DNA of 64,000 bases from Ramlibacter aurantiacus (GTDB lineage Bacteria; Pseudomonadota; Gammaproteobacteria; Burkholderiales; Burkholderiaceae_C). Below are positions 41,301 through 48,458 of the stretch, in pieces. The notes beneath the pieces were generated by a model. The model worked only from the letters and a program-made list of their open reading frames with translations. It was not told the origin of the DNA and ran no database searches. A program made the position numbers and the translations under genes. Location of the stretch: positions 212,801 through 276,800 of the forward strand of contig NZ_JAEQNA010000002.1 in the NCBI RefSeq assembly GCF_016722895.1, given 5' to 3'. Positions within the stretch are counted from its first letter, which is position 1; each line of letters opens with the position of its first letter.

Positions 41301-44300
41301 TGGCCGAGACCCGGGCACCCGCTTGGTCCTGGGTCCAGTACGTGAACGAGGCGCTACCGTGAAAGTCGGCGGCGGGCACGAACTCGACCTGGCCGGCGGC
41401 ATCGAGCCGCACGCTGCCGTGGCGGGCCTCGCCTACGGCGGCGATGCGCAGCACATCCCCGGTGCCGGTGTGCGGATCGTCCGATGCATCCACGTCGCTG
41501 TCGTTGGCCAGCAGGTCTTGCGGTGCGATGAAGTAGGGCGTGTCTTCCTGCGTGGCCAGGTGGTCCGGCCGCGCCAAGGGAGCGTCGTTGACGGGCGAGA
41601 CGCTCACGTTCGCCGTGGCCCAGCTGTGTGCACCGGCCAGGTCTTCGATCTCATATCGAAAGGACGCCTGGCCATGGAAATCCGGCTGCGGTACGAACTC
41701 GACGCGGCCCTGCTCGTCCAGCCGCACCGTGCCGTGCCGCGCGGGGCCCACCTGCACGATGCGCAAGACGTCGCCGGTGCCGACCTGCGGATCGGTGGAT
41801 GCATCCGCATCGCTGTCGTTGGCCAGGAGCTGCCAGGCCTGCAGCACCAGTGCCTGATCCTCCGCGGTGCTGAATGCATCGTCGGCGGCAAACGGGGTGT
41901 CGTTCACCGGCGCCAGCTCGACATGGGCCGTCGACGTGCGCGTCATCCCGTTCACGTCGCGCACCGTGTACGCGAAGCTGGCCGGACCGTGGTGGTTCAC
42001 GTCCGGCACGAAGCGCACGGATCGAACGGGCTGCCCCTGCGCATCGAACGTGTCCAGCAGCTGGACTTCACCCCCTCTTGCCTGGCCCACCGCCACGATC
42101 TGCAGGCCGCTGTGGACGCCGCCGCCCTGGTCGCTCATGTCGTTGGCGAGCAGCGCGTGCTCGGACAAGGTCAGCGGCTCGTCCTCCTGGGCCTGCAGGA
42201 GATCGGCCTCGGCCCGAGGCCCGCCCAGCGGGGCTTCGGCCCCTGCGGGAAGCCTGCCCTCCCAGAGGGGTGGGGGGGCAGGGTCGGCAGCAGCTGCGGG
42301 CGTGCCGGCGGGCGCGGCGGTGCGAGTCGCTTGCACGGCTGTTGGGCCGCTGGTCCCGGACGGTGCTTCCGGTTGCGGCACTTCTTGCGGCAGCGCGCTC
42401 GGCGGGCCCTGCTCGGCCCTGGAAGTGCCGGGGTGGGCGGGTTCCAGCGCCGCACGCGGCGCTGGCGGGACTGGCTGGGTCGCCGATGGGACGGGTGATG
42501 CGGCCGGTGCCACCACGGGTGGCTCGGGAGATAGCGCATGGACGGTGTAGCCGGTGCCGACAGGCCGCCCGATGGTCGGGGCCGGGTCCATGGGAATGCC
42601 CTCGGTGGCCGCAGCGGCTGACGCAGCCGCCGAGGCGCCGAGGGCCAGCGCGGTCAGTGGCGCGGCCACCAGCATGCCTTCGCTGCTGGCGCGGGCCAGG
42701 GCGGCGGCGGCTTCGCGCTGCGCCTGCGCGAGGGACGACGCCGTGGCCGGTACGAACGCCAGCGGTGCGGGGCGCAGCTTGTCGGCGGCCACCTGCGCGC
42801 GCTGCTGCTGGCCGCCGGACTGACCCGCGACCGCGGTGCCGGCATTCCCTGTTTCCAGCTGGGCCTGGGCCGCCGGCAGGGCCGGCTCCTCGAGGGCGCG
42901 CACCGGCCCGTGGCTGGTCGCGCCCGTGGCCTCGGTAAGCGTGGGGGCGTTTGGCGCGATCTCGCCGCCATGGCGGTGCGCCGCCGCCTCGGGCGTGCCT
43001 TCCCAGTCGCCGGTGCGCTGCGCGAAGTGGGTGCCGAAGCGCGGTCCCCGGCCCGCTGCGCCTTCGTGTTCGACGATGGGTCCGGCCTGCAGCGCCGGAT
43101 CGAGATGGCGGATGGCCGACAGGCGCTGGCCGGCCACCTCGGCGTCCAGGCGCTGCACCGTCAGTGGCGAGCGCGTGCCATCGGCCCAGAGCAGTTGCCC
43201 GTGGCGCCAGTCGATCGCGCTCACGCCGGCCTGCGGCAGTGTCAGGCTCTCGCCCGACGCGGATTGGCCGTCGCCATTCACGTCCACCCACAGGCTCACG
43301 GCGGCAAAGGCCGGGTCGCTGGCGTCGAGCAGGCCGTTGCTGCTGGCGTCGAGCCAGCTCGTGCCGTTCAAGCCTGTGCCGAGCTGCAGGAAGTCGCTGA
43401 TTCCGGCCAGCTGGCCGTCGCCGGCGGTGTCGATCACCAGCACCGCCTGCCCGAAAGCCACCCAGGAGCTGCGCTCCAGGTAGCCATCGCCATCCACGTC
43501 CATCAGGCGCTCATCCGCGGCAAGGGGGCGCTGCAGTTGCGAGGAGAGCAGGGCCACTTCCCCGTCCGGCCTTTGCGCGCCACCCAGCCGCTGCAGGACA
43601 TGCGCCGGTAGGGCGGTGCTGAGCACCTCGAAGAACTGATGGTCGCCCGTGGCGGTGGTGGAGGACGCGTCGGGCAGGTCCGCGGCATTCCCCTGCGCGT
43701 GCTGTTGCCGCGTGGTCTCCACCGCCCAGGCGGGTGCGATGGCGTGCTGCTGCTGCAAGGCCTGCGCGAGTACCGGCCCCAGCTGCGCCGCACTGTCGAC
43801 GCGCTGCAGCTGGGGAAGGCCGTTCAAGCGGGTCTCGATGAAGACCTGCCCCTGAATGAAGGCCAGCCCGGGCAGGCGCTCGGCCACCAGGGCCAGGCGG
43901 GTGGAAGCGTCGGCGCCCTGCGACGCTGCCTGGTCGTTGACGTGCTGGACCCAGGATTGCAGCGCGTTCAGCGCGTCGCTTGCCAAGGCGATGGCCGACG
44001 CGGCCTGCGGGGTCGAATTGCCGTGCAGCACAGGGGTGATGCGGCCCGCGTCGCCCGCGACGAAGCGCACGTGGTCACCGGCCGGCGTCGAGACCGGGCT
44101 CGGCATGGCAGGCGCGCCACCGCCCAGCCCTTGGGAGCCGGCACCGAAAGCAGGCGAGACGTTCTCCAGCCCTACGGAAAATTCGGCTCGAAAGTTGTCG
44201 CTCTGGCTATCGAACCCGTTGACGGCCTGCGACGAATACGCGTCGATGGCAAGGCCGCTGTCGAAGGTCTGGGCAGGCCAGGCCGCCGGGTTGGGGTTCC

Positions 44301-45597
44301 ATGCTTGGGCTATGGATCCTGCGCCGTCCGAAGGCGCCCACCAACCGTCGCCTAGGCCAGCTACCAGCCAGCCATCGCCGCCGGGCAGCGGTGGCTGCAG
44401 TCCTGCGCTGGCCGTGTGCAGGTCGCTTTGCAGATCGCTTTGCAGGTCCAGCCCGTTCACGGCATAGGCCGAGTGGGGGTTGGTGACGTGCGGGCTGGAT
44501 TGCCAGCCCCAGGGGTCGGCCCCGCCGAGGGTGACCGCGTCGCTTTGTCGATCCAGCCCGTTGACGGCGAAGGCCGAATGCGGGTCGGTGGGCGCACGGG
44601 TTTGGACGGCGGCCTCGAAGGGCACCATCCGCCGCGGGCCGGCGTCCACTCGCCAGACGAGTACCGGCTGCGGCTGCTCCTGGGCGTCGTGCACCACTTG
44701 GCCGTTGGCGGTGGTCTGGTAGGCCTCGGTGTAGAGGTTGGCGGGCGTGTTCGGGTCGAAGCGCAGGTGCTCGGGCACATCGGCAATGGGAATGCCGTTG
44801 GCCTGCAGCGAGGCCGTGGCCATTTCCAGTACCGCGGCCGCGGTACCGTTTTGGTCGTAGCCGCCGCCGATACCGACGTGATTGCCCGGGAGCCAGACCC
44901 CGTGCGTCCGCAGGTCGTTGGCGACGTCATTTCCCCTGAACTCGGTACGGGTCTCATGGATGGCCTGCGGCGCGAAGTTGTCGATCACGATGGGCGGCAG
45001 GGCCTCGACGCCTTGAACGTACGTGTTCACGGGATCGAGCGACACGGAGTAGGCGGAGACTTCGCCCGGCTTGACCAACACGGTTCCGTCGGCAGCAGTC
45101 ACCCCGCGGTCGTTCACCATCTGCAGGAAGAAGAAGGCCGTGCCGGTGCCGCGGCTGAAGGCGGCGGTGACGGGAGTGAGGTCGGAGGGGGAGGTGTTGG
45201 GGTTAGCGAGAAACTGTTCCTGGACCCAGTTGCTGAAGTTGGCGTAGGCGCGCTCTGCGGTGGCAAGGATGGGTGCGGTCGGAACGATGGCCGCGTGAAT
45301 GAGGCTTCCGTTTTCGCCGCCGGTGCCGACACCGGGGTAGTAATAAGGCCGGAGGTTTGGGTTTGAAGCCCTAGCCTCTTGTGCCTGTTCGTAAAGCCTG
45401 GCTACGTTGGTTGGATAGGGAGAGCCCGACAGCGGCAGATTGTCCTTGTCGTTGTTCGTACCGTCGAACGCAGCGAAGAAGATCGGCTTGTTTGATGCCT
45501 GCGGCGGCGGTCCGGCAGCGTCTCGAACTGCAGCAAGCTGCGCCGCCAACTGCTGCATCTCATATGGCGTCAGTGTTCGCGTGATGCTGGTGCCCAT
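38356..45597 (-). CDS. Giant type I-secreted protein: Tle1/DUF2235-like lipase domain plus cadherin-like repeats
   Basis: A 2413-residue protein without a signal peptide. Residues ~35-330 look like the Tle1-type DUF2235 lipase fold: F-D-G-T-N-N (44-49), P-T-N-V-A-R-L, Y-Y-Y-P-G-V-G-T-G, nucleophile S148 in F-S-R-G, D188 in S-L-D-P-V, and H240 in W-L-P-G-N-H-V-G-I-G-G-G-Y. Then come three A-V-N-G-L-D-x-Q-S-D units, a dockerin/EF-hand-like block with D-V-D-G-D-G and D-V-N-G-D-G, a Pro/Ala-rich stretch, nine cadherin-like repeats (about residues 1130-2050), and a C-terminal Ca-binding block with D-L-D-G-D-G and D-R-N-G-D-H typical of large type I substrates. No GGxGxD RTX nonapeptides are seen. 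ATG 45597 has a GGAGAA site and overlaps the upstream lipoprotein gene by 28 bases. Phospholipase activity is an inference. Confidence 0.85.
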   Translation of the reverse strand: MGTSITRTLTPYEMQQLAAQLAAVRDAAGPPPQASNKPIFFAAFDGTNNDKDNLPLSGSPYPTNVARLYEQAQEARASNPNLRPYYYPGVGTGGENGSLIHAAIVPTAPILATAERAYANFSNWVQEQFLANPNTSPSDLTPVTAAFSRGTGTAFFFLQMVNDRGVTAADGTVLVKPGEVSAYSVSLDPVNTYVQGVEALPPIVIDNFAPQAIHETRTEFRGNDVANDLRTHGVWLPGNHVGIGGGYDQNGTAAAVLEMATASLQANGIPIADVPEHLRFDPNTPANLYTEAYQTTANGQVVHDAQEQPQPVLVWRVDAGPRRMVPFEAAVQTRAPTDPHSAFAVNGLDRQSDAVTLGGADPWGWQSSPHVTNPHSAYAVNGLDLQSDLQSDLHTASAGLQPPLPGGDGWLVAGLGDGWWAPSDGAGSIAQAWNPNPAAWPAQTFDSGLAIDAYSSQAVNGFDSQSDNFRAEFSVGLENVSPAFGAGSQGLGGGAPAMPSPVSTPAGDHVRFVAGDAGRITPVLHGNSTPQAASAIALASDALNALQSWVQHVNDQAASQGADASTRLALVAERLPGLAFIQGQVFIETRLNGLPQLQRVDSAAQLGPVLAQALQQQHAIAPAWAVETTRQQHAQGNAADLPDASSTTATGDHQFFEVLSTALPAHVLQRLGGAQRPDGEVALLSSQLQRPLAADERLMDVDGDGYLERSSWVAFGQAVLVIDTAGDGQLAGISDFLQLGTGLNGTSWLDASSNGLLDASDPAFAAVSLWVDVNGDGQSASGESLTLPQAGVSAIDWRHGQLLWADGTRSPLTVQRLDAEVAGQRLSAIRHLDPALQAGPIVEHEGAAGRGPRFGTHFAQRTGDWEGTPEAAAHRHGGEIAPNAPTLTEATGATSHGPVRALEEPALPAAQAQLETGNAGTAVAGQSGGQQQRAQVAADKLRPAPLAFVPATASSLAQAQREAAAALARASSEGMLVAAPLTALALGASAAASAAAATEGIPMDPAPTIGRPVGTGYTVHALSPEPPVVAPAASPVPSATQPVPPAPRAALEPAHPGTSRAEQGPPSALPQEVPQPEAPSGTSGPTAVQATRTAAPAGTPAAAADPAPPPLWEGRLPAGAEAPLGGPRAEADLLQAQEDEPLTLSEHALLANDMSDQGGGVHSGLQIVAVGQARGGEVQLLDTFDAQGQPVRSVRFVPDVNHHGPASFAYTVRDVNGMTRTSTAHVELAPVNDTPFAADDAFSTAEDQALVLQAWQLLANDSDADASTDPQVGTGDVLRIVQVGPARHGTVRLDEQGRVEFVPQPDFHGQASFRYEIEDLAGAHSWATANVSVSPVNDAPLARPDHLATQEDTPYFIAPQDLLANDSDVDASDDPHTGTGDVLRIAAVGEARHGSVRLDAAGQVEFVPAADFHGSASFTYWTQDQAGARVSATATVQVSPVNDAPIARGELLLAQEDERLLIAPEDLLANDSDIDASPDRRIGTGDVLRLAAVGEARHGNVRLDPQGWIDFEPQPDFHGDASFTYWVEDLAGARSAATVRVRLTPVNDAPVAGADRVTTAEDTPLFITPGHLLANDTDVDTPTDAQSLRIMATGDARHGEVRLMDDGTLRFMPDANFHGVASFVYEVGDGHGGSASAVVTIDVTPVNDAPVVPGQAATLDEDSIAIFAPGVLLAAATDVDSAHADLQLVAVDAAARGAVSLHADGTVRFQPVPDHNDENGPLAGFDILVADGAGGLTRARVDMHYTPVNDAPTVRGETARGLEDQPLVFTTAALLANDTDVDTPHANLRITQLLAPRHGSAAIDAEGRIVFTPTRDFAGTAGFDYLVADGQGGVGGGRVDLSIEPVNDAPTAQGEVVQGAVQNAVFHIPAHLLLANDPDVDDPAGALRVGWVGNPVHGGVALGASGQVVFTPAPGFSGSASFDYRVADAAGALSPVVTASVPVAPANRTPVAVDDRFATTRGSQMLIAADQLLGNDHDPDGDPLHLLAIGNAQGGSVTSNAGVVGFTPNAGFSGSASFDYTVGDGRGGITTATAFVDVLSPHRPPTVTQAIAFDFTSRDVPHAPVYLFQIEARSEDGASVYGTIESAPDTRFRFARTNKLVDFVYQDVGASNHYVKPFTLRFTDALGNSVVQQFWLDHRPYYGEVLSSAVIGTFVTPIAVDLDGDGLTYVSTTDSMVEFELHGNDLRHRLAWIAPRDGVLAWDRNGDHLVNGPAEFAFARYTPGATTDLEGLRAFDSNANSLLDAGDDEWRAFGIWQDGDDNGRSEAHEFRTLDEAGIQSIALQSNAQAQRVSEDVFVYGEAEVVMTDGSRRVAADAAFRAEAVNPRESGTAVAAIPQAERGTADTGEQAFMAELQRELLLWNQALNQVEPEPAPLGFIPLSAWQDDPLMDSGADEPPWPHAGVHPLHMAATA
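39460..42200 (-). repeat. Nine tandem cadherin-like (tandem-95 type) repeats
   Basis: Each unit of roughly 95-105 codons starts after P-V-N-D-A-P (or D-T-P, N-R-T-P), then has E-D-x-P-L-x-I, L-L-A-N-D-x-D-V-D, A-R-H-G-x-V-R-L, V-x-F-x-P-x-x-D-F-H-G and A-S-F-x-Y. Units 2-5 are closest to each other at the protein level; later units are more diverged. Such repeats form long calcium-stiffened rods in adhesins. Confidence 0.9.
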
Positions 45598-46154
45598 GGC
45601 GCTGCTTCTCCGAGGTGGGTGCGATCCGGCGACCGGACCGCGGGAAAGATTTCGTAGGAGACCCGGTGCGTCGACCACCAGGTCTTCAGGGGTCGCTTCG
45701 TCAACCTGACCTTGATCTGCTCTGGCGTCACGACGAAAACGTAGAGCTGGCTGCCATCGATGACGAAGGTGATGTCGTGGCCGCTCAGGTCAGCCGGCAG
45801 TCGATCGCGCAGGTCGACGCGCTCTTCGAAGGTCTGGCCGGTCGCTTTCAAGCGCCATCTCACATACAGAAACTTAGCAACGGGCATGTCCCCGAAGACG
45901 GAAGTCCCCGGTGGCAGCCCGTTTTCGTTCTTTTTCCGTGTCATGTGGTACTTGTCGCCGTAGGCGTACTCCAGCACCGTGATCTGCGGATACCAGTGGT
46001 CGTCCCAGCCGTCGAAGGTGAAGCCATGCGCCACCACATGCGGCCGCGTGGCGCATGCGGCCAGTGCAACCGCCAGCAGCAGCGCCGCAATGACTCGCAG
46101 CAAGCTTCGTGCTGAGAAGGCTTTGCCAGCGGATCGGGTGACCGTCAGTCGCAT
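45570..46154 (-). CDS. Lipoprotein, candidate immunity protein, copy A
   Basis: A 194-residue lipoprotein with a long N-terminus, hydrophobic segment and lipobox L-A-A-C (C34); Ala at +2 predicts outer-membrane retention facing the periplasm. The mature part has E-Y-A-Y-G-D-K-Y-H-M, L-Y-V-R-W-R-L, V-D-L-R-D-R-L-P-A-D-L and Q-L-Y-V-F-V-V. I do not recognise a named family. It directly precedes and overlaps the giant lipase gene by 28 bases, with two paralogues upstream. Lipoproteins next to Tle1-type lipases are commonly their immunity factors, so that role is inferred from context only. Confidence 0.75.
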   Translation of the reverse strand: MRLTVTRSAGKAFSARSLLRVIAALLLAVALAACATRPHVVAHGFTFDGWDDHWYPQITVLEYAYGDKYHMTRKKNENGLPPGTSVFGDMPVAKFLYVRWRLKATGQTFEERVDLRDRLPADLSGHDITFVIDGSQLYVFVVTPEQIKVRLTKRPLKTWWSTHRVSYEIFPAVRSPDRTHLGEAAPWAPASREH

Positions 46155-46312
46155 AAGCGCGTCGACGCCGTGCGGTGATCCGAGTCCGCAGCAACCCCGC
46201 GCGAAACCGCCGCTGCAGGCGGGTGATCGGCAGCGTCTCGCATTGCATTGAGCTGCGTCCCCAACTGCTGCATTTCGGCCGGGGTCAGTGTTCGTGCGAT
46301 GCTGGTGCCCAT
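46145..46312 (-). CDS. Short peptide copying the N-terminus of the giant lipase gene, copy A
   Basis: A 55-codon frame starting MGTSIARTLTPAEMQQL, nearly the same as the lipase start (MGTSITRTLTPYEMQQL). After about 32 residues it diverges into A-A-A-V-S-R-G-V-A-A-D-S-D-H-R-T-A and stops ten bases inside the start of lipoprotein copy A. It begins 28 bases inside the end of copy B, exactly as the real lipase gene begins inside copy A. It is best seen as a truncated 5' fragment left by tandem duplication; it may still be translated and couple translation between lipoprotein genes. Confidence 0.6.
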   Translation of the reverse strand: MGTSIARTLTPAEMQQLGTQLNAMRDAADHPPAAAVSRGVAADSDHRTASTRLCD

Positions 46313-46872
46313 GGTGCGGCTGCTCCTAAGTAGGTCCGATCCGCCGAACGGACCGTGGGATAGATTTCATAGGTGACCCGGTCAATCGACCACCACGTCC
46401 TCAGAGGCGGCTTGGTCAACCGCACCTTGATTTGCTCCGGCGTGACGACGTAGACATAGAGCTGTGGGCCATCGATGACAAAGGTGATGTAGTGGGCCCA
46501 AAGGTCGGCAGGCAATCGATCGCGAAGATCCACCCGCTCTTCGAACGTCTCCCCGGTTTCCTGCAGACGCCATCTCACGTACAGAAAATCGGCAACCGGC
46601 ATGGCGCCGAAAACGGCGGTACCTGGTGGCACTCCGTCTTCGTTCTTTCGCCGTGTCATGTGGTACTTGTCGCCGTAGGCGTACTCGAGCACGGTGATCT
46701 GCGGATACCAGTGATCACGCCAGCCGTTGAAGGCAAACCCATGCGCCACCACATGCGGCCGCGTGGCGCATGCGGCGAGTGTCATCACCAGCAGCAGCGC
46801 CACGATGACGCGCAGCAGGTTGTGTGCCGAAAAGGCCTTGCCAGCGGATCGGGTGACCGTCAGTCCCATCAT
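46285..46872 (-). CDS. Lipoprotein, candidate immunity protein, copy B
   Basis: A 195-residue paralogue of copy A (two adjacent ATGs; the second is at 46869). Lipobox L-A-A-C (C35), Ala at +2. It shares most of the mature sequence with copy A, including Y-A-Y-G-D-K-Y-H-M-T-R, F-L-Y-V-R-W-R-L and V-D-L-R-D-R-L-P-A-D-L, and is closer to A than to C. Its stop lies exactly 715 bases from the stop of copy A. Its start overlaps the stop of peptide B. Confidence 0.75.
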   Translation of the reverse strand: MMGLTVTRSAGKAFSAHNLLRVIVALLLVMTLAACATRPHVVAHGFAFNGWRDHWYPQITVLEYAYGDKYHMTRRKNEDGVPPGTAVFGAMPVADFLYVRWRLQETGETFEERVDLRDRLPADLWAHYITFVIDGPQLYVYVVTPEQIKVRLTKPPLRTWWSIDRVTYEIYPTVRSADRTYLGAAAPWAPASHEH

Positions 46873-47027
46873 CGCGTCAACGCAGTGCGGTGATCCGAGT
46901 CCGCAGCAACCCCGCGCGAAACCGCCGCTGCAGGCGGCGGACCGGCCGCGTCTCGCATTGAGTTGAGCTGCGCTGCCAACTGCTGCATTTCAGCTGGAGT
47001 CACTGGTCGCGTGACGCTGGTGCCCAT
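46869..47027 (-). CDS. Short peptide copying the N-terminus of the giant lipase gene, copy B
   Basis: A 52-residue frame starting MGTSVTRPVTPAEMQQLAAQ, like the lipase, then diverging into the same tail as peptide A (A-A-A-V-S-R-G-V-A-A-D-S-D-H-R-T-A-L-T-R). Its ATG lies inside the end of copy C and its TGA overlaps the first ATG of copy B. The leading ATG context matches that of the lipase gene. Probable duplication remnant. Confidence 0.6.
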   Translation of the reverse strand: MGTSVTRPVTPAEMQQLAAQLNSMRDAAGPPPAAAVSRGVAADSDHRTALTR

Positions 47028-47581
47028 GGCGCTGCTTCTCCAAGGTCGGTGCGATCCGGCGAGCGGAGCGTGGGAAAGATTTCGTAGGTGACGTTGTGGG
47101 CTGACCGCCATGTCTTGAGTGGGGGGCTGCTCAGATGAGGCTTGATGAGCTCGGGCGTCACCACGAAGACATAGAGCTGACTGCCATCGATGACGAACGT
47201 GAGTTCGTGGCGCAACAGGTCAGCCGGCAGTCGATTGCGCAGGTCCACGCGCACGTGGAAGGTTTCGCCGGTCGCTTTCAGGCGCCATCTCACGTACAGA
47301 AACTCACCAAAGGGCATGGCGCCAAAGACGGCGCTCGCAGGCAGCAGTCCGCGTTCGATCTTTTGGGAGGTCATGAGGTAACTGTCGCCGTAGGCGTACT
47401 CCAGCAAGGTGGCTTGCGGATGCCAACGGTCTCGCCAGCCGTCGTAGGTGAGGCCATGCACCACGAGGCGCGGCCGCGTGGCGCATGCGGCCAGTGCCAC
47501 CAGCAGCAGCGCCGCACTGACGCGCAGCAGGGCCCTGGCTGAGAAGCCGCCGTGTGTGGCCCGAGTGACCATCACGCCCAT
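47000..47581 (-). CDS. Lipoprotein, candidate immunity protein, copy C
   Basis: A 193-residue paralogue, the most diverged of the three. Lipobox L-A-A-C-A (C33). It keeps L-E-Y-A-Y-G-D-S-Y, F-L-Y-V-R-W-R-L-K-A-T-G, V-D-L-R-N-R-L-P-A-D-L and the end A-P-W-A-P-A-S-R-D. I take ATG 47581 because the shared N-terminus (M-G-V-M-V-T-R) starts there, though the frame is open further upstream. As the first gene of the minus-strand unit, it probably sits closest to the promoter in the 262-base gap before the divergent phospholipid genes. Confidence 0.72.
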   Translation of the reverse strand: MGVMVTRATHGGFSARALLRVSAALLLVALAACATRPRLVVHGLTYDGWRDRWHPQATLLEYAYGDSYLMTSQKIERGLLPASAVFGAMPFGEFLYVRWRLKATGETFHVRVDLRNRLPADLLRHELTFVIDGSQLYVFVVTPELIKPHLSSPPLKTWRSAHNVTYEIFPTLRSPDRTDLGEAAPWAPASRDQ

Positions 47582-47640
47582 GGGCGGCTCAGTGCAGTTG
47601 AATGATCGGCGTCCGCTGCGCACCCTTCGCGAGACCGATC
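47582..47640 (-). pseudogene. Remnant of a third lipase-start peptide upstream of copy C
   Basis: Directly before copy C the minus strand encodes S-R-E-G-C-A-A-D-A-D-H-S-T-A-L-S-R, matching the peptide tail S-R-G-V-A-A-D-S-D-H-R-T-A-L-T-R, and stops just inside the copy C start as the others do. The MGTS-type N-terminal part is not found further upstream, so only the tail survives. Confidence 0.6.
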
Positions 47641-47843
47641 CAAAAACTGAATCAGTCCGGAGCGCTTTCCAAGGGAGGCATGCCCATCCGTTCGCAAGAT
47701 CGCCGCGCACCATGAGTTCCAGTCCATGTTCCCTCGATCTGCCCGAAATGAGGTGCGACTTTAATTCGACGTGACTAATGTCCGTGTCAAAGATGACACT
47801 TAAGTTTGATGCACACTGTCGACCCTTAGAAGGAGACCTCTCA

Positions 47844-48458
47844 ATGGATCGCCGTCTCGTCACCTCTCGCTCCAATCCTTGGATACAGCTCGCAGCCGCC
47901 AAGCTGGCAAGGACGTCCATCACCCCCAACCAGATCTCCGTAGCGAGCGTGCTCTTCGCGCTGCTGGTTCCCGCAGGGCTGTTCGGAATCGATGGGGTCG
48001 CTGGAGCAGCCGTGGCGATCGGCGGGATTCAATTGCGGTTGCTAGCCAACGTCCTCGATGGATTGGTTGCGGTGGAAGGCGGCAAGGGCTCACGGGTCGG
48101 CGCCCTGTACAACGAGTTTCCGGATCGCATCGCCGATTCCATCGTTCTAGTGGCTTTCGGCTACGCGGTGTCGCAGCCCGCGCTCGGCTGGCTTGCTGCC
48201 TTGCTCGCTGCGTTGACGGCCTACGTTCGGATATTCGGCGGTTCCCTGGGCCAAGCGCAGTCCTTCCTGGGCCCGATGGCCAAGCAGCATCGGATGGCGG
48301 TGGTCACGGTGGCCTTGATCGGCATGGCCGGACTGCCGACAGCATGGTCGGCGAGGCTCTCGCTGGCCTGCCTGCTTCTCATCGTGGGCGGCGCCGCGTT
48401 GACCTGCATCCGTCGAACGCGCGCGATCTGCTCAGGATTGCAGGGGCAGCCTCAGTGA
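47844..48458 (+). CDS. CDP-alcohol phosphatidyltransferase family protein (YnbA-like)
   Basis: A 204-residue membrane enzyme with about five or six helices. The CDP-alcohol motif is recognisable at residues 69-98 but altered: Asn at 69 and 90 replace the first and third Asp of the classic D-x2-D-G-x2-A-R-x8-G-x3-D-x3-D, while D72, G73, D94 and D98 remain, with N-E-F-P-D-R-I-A-D. From memory, the E. coli YnbA branch carries similar changes, so this is probably a subfamily trait rather than decay. It would join a CDP-activated lipid to an alcohol head group. A strong AGGAGA site precedes ATG 47844. First gene of a three-gene cassette. Confidence 0.82.
   Translation: MDRRLVTSRSNPWIQLAAAKLARTSITPNQISVASVLFALLVPAGLFGIDGVAGAAVAIGGIQLRLLANVLDGLVAVEGGKGSRVGALYNEFPDRIADSIVLVAFGYAVSQPALGWLAALLAALTAYVRIFGGSLGQAQSFLGPMAKQHRMAVVTVALIGMAGLPTAWSARLSLACLLLIVGGAALTCIRRTRAICSGLQGQPQ

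Larger units (their letters stand above)
45570..47027 (-). repeat. 715-bp tandem unit: lipoprotein gene plus 5' end of the lipase gene
   Basis: Lipoprotein stops fall at 45570, 46285 and 47000, and lipase-like ATGs at 45597, 46312 and 47027, both with an exact spacing of 715 bases. Each unit therefore contains one lipoprotein gene and the start of a lipase gene. Equal period with diverged sequence shows old duplications followed by substitutions, not indels. Confidence 0.9.

Noticed and set aside
39451-42498. Plus-strand frames opposite the cadherin-like repeats
   Set aside because: Their periodic look only mirrors the repeats of the real gene on the other strand.
38462-43600. RTX (GGxGxDxxx) repeats in the giant protein
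   Set aside because: No such nonapeptide rows were found; calcium-type loops are of the D-x-D/N-G-D-G kind.
47879-48454. Upstream extension of the acyltransferase frame into the CDP-alcohol transferase gene
   Set aside because: The GTG at 48455 overlapping the preceding stop fits the family length and the coupled layout; the extension is Arg-rich shadow.
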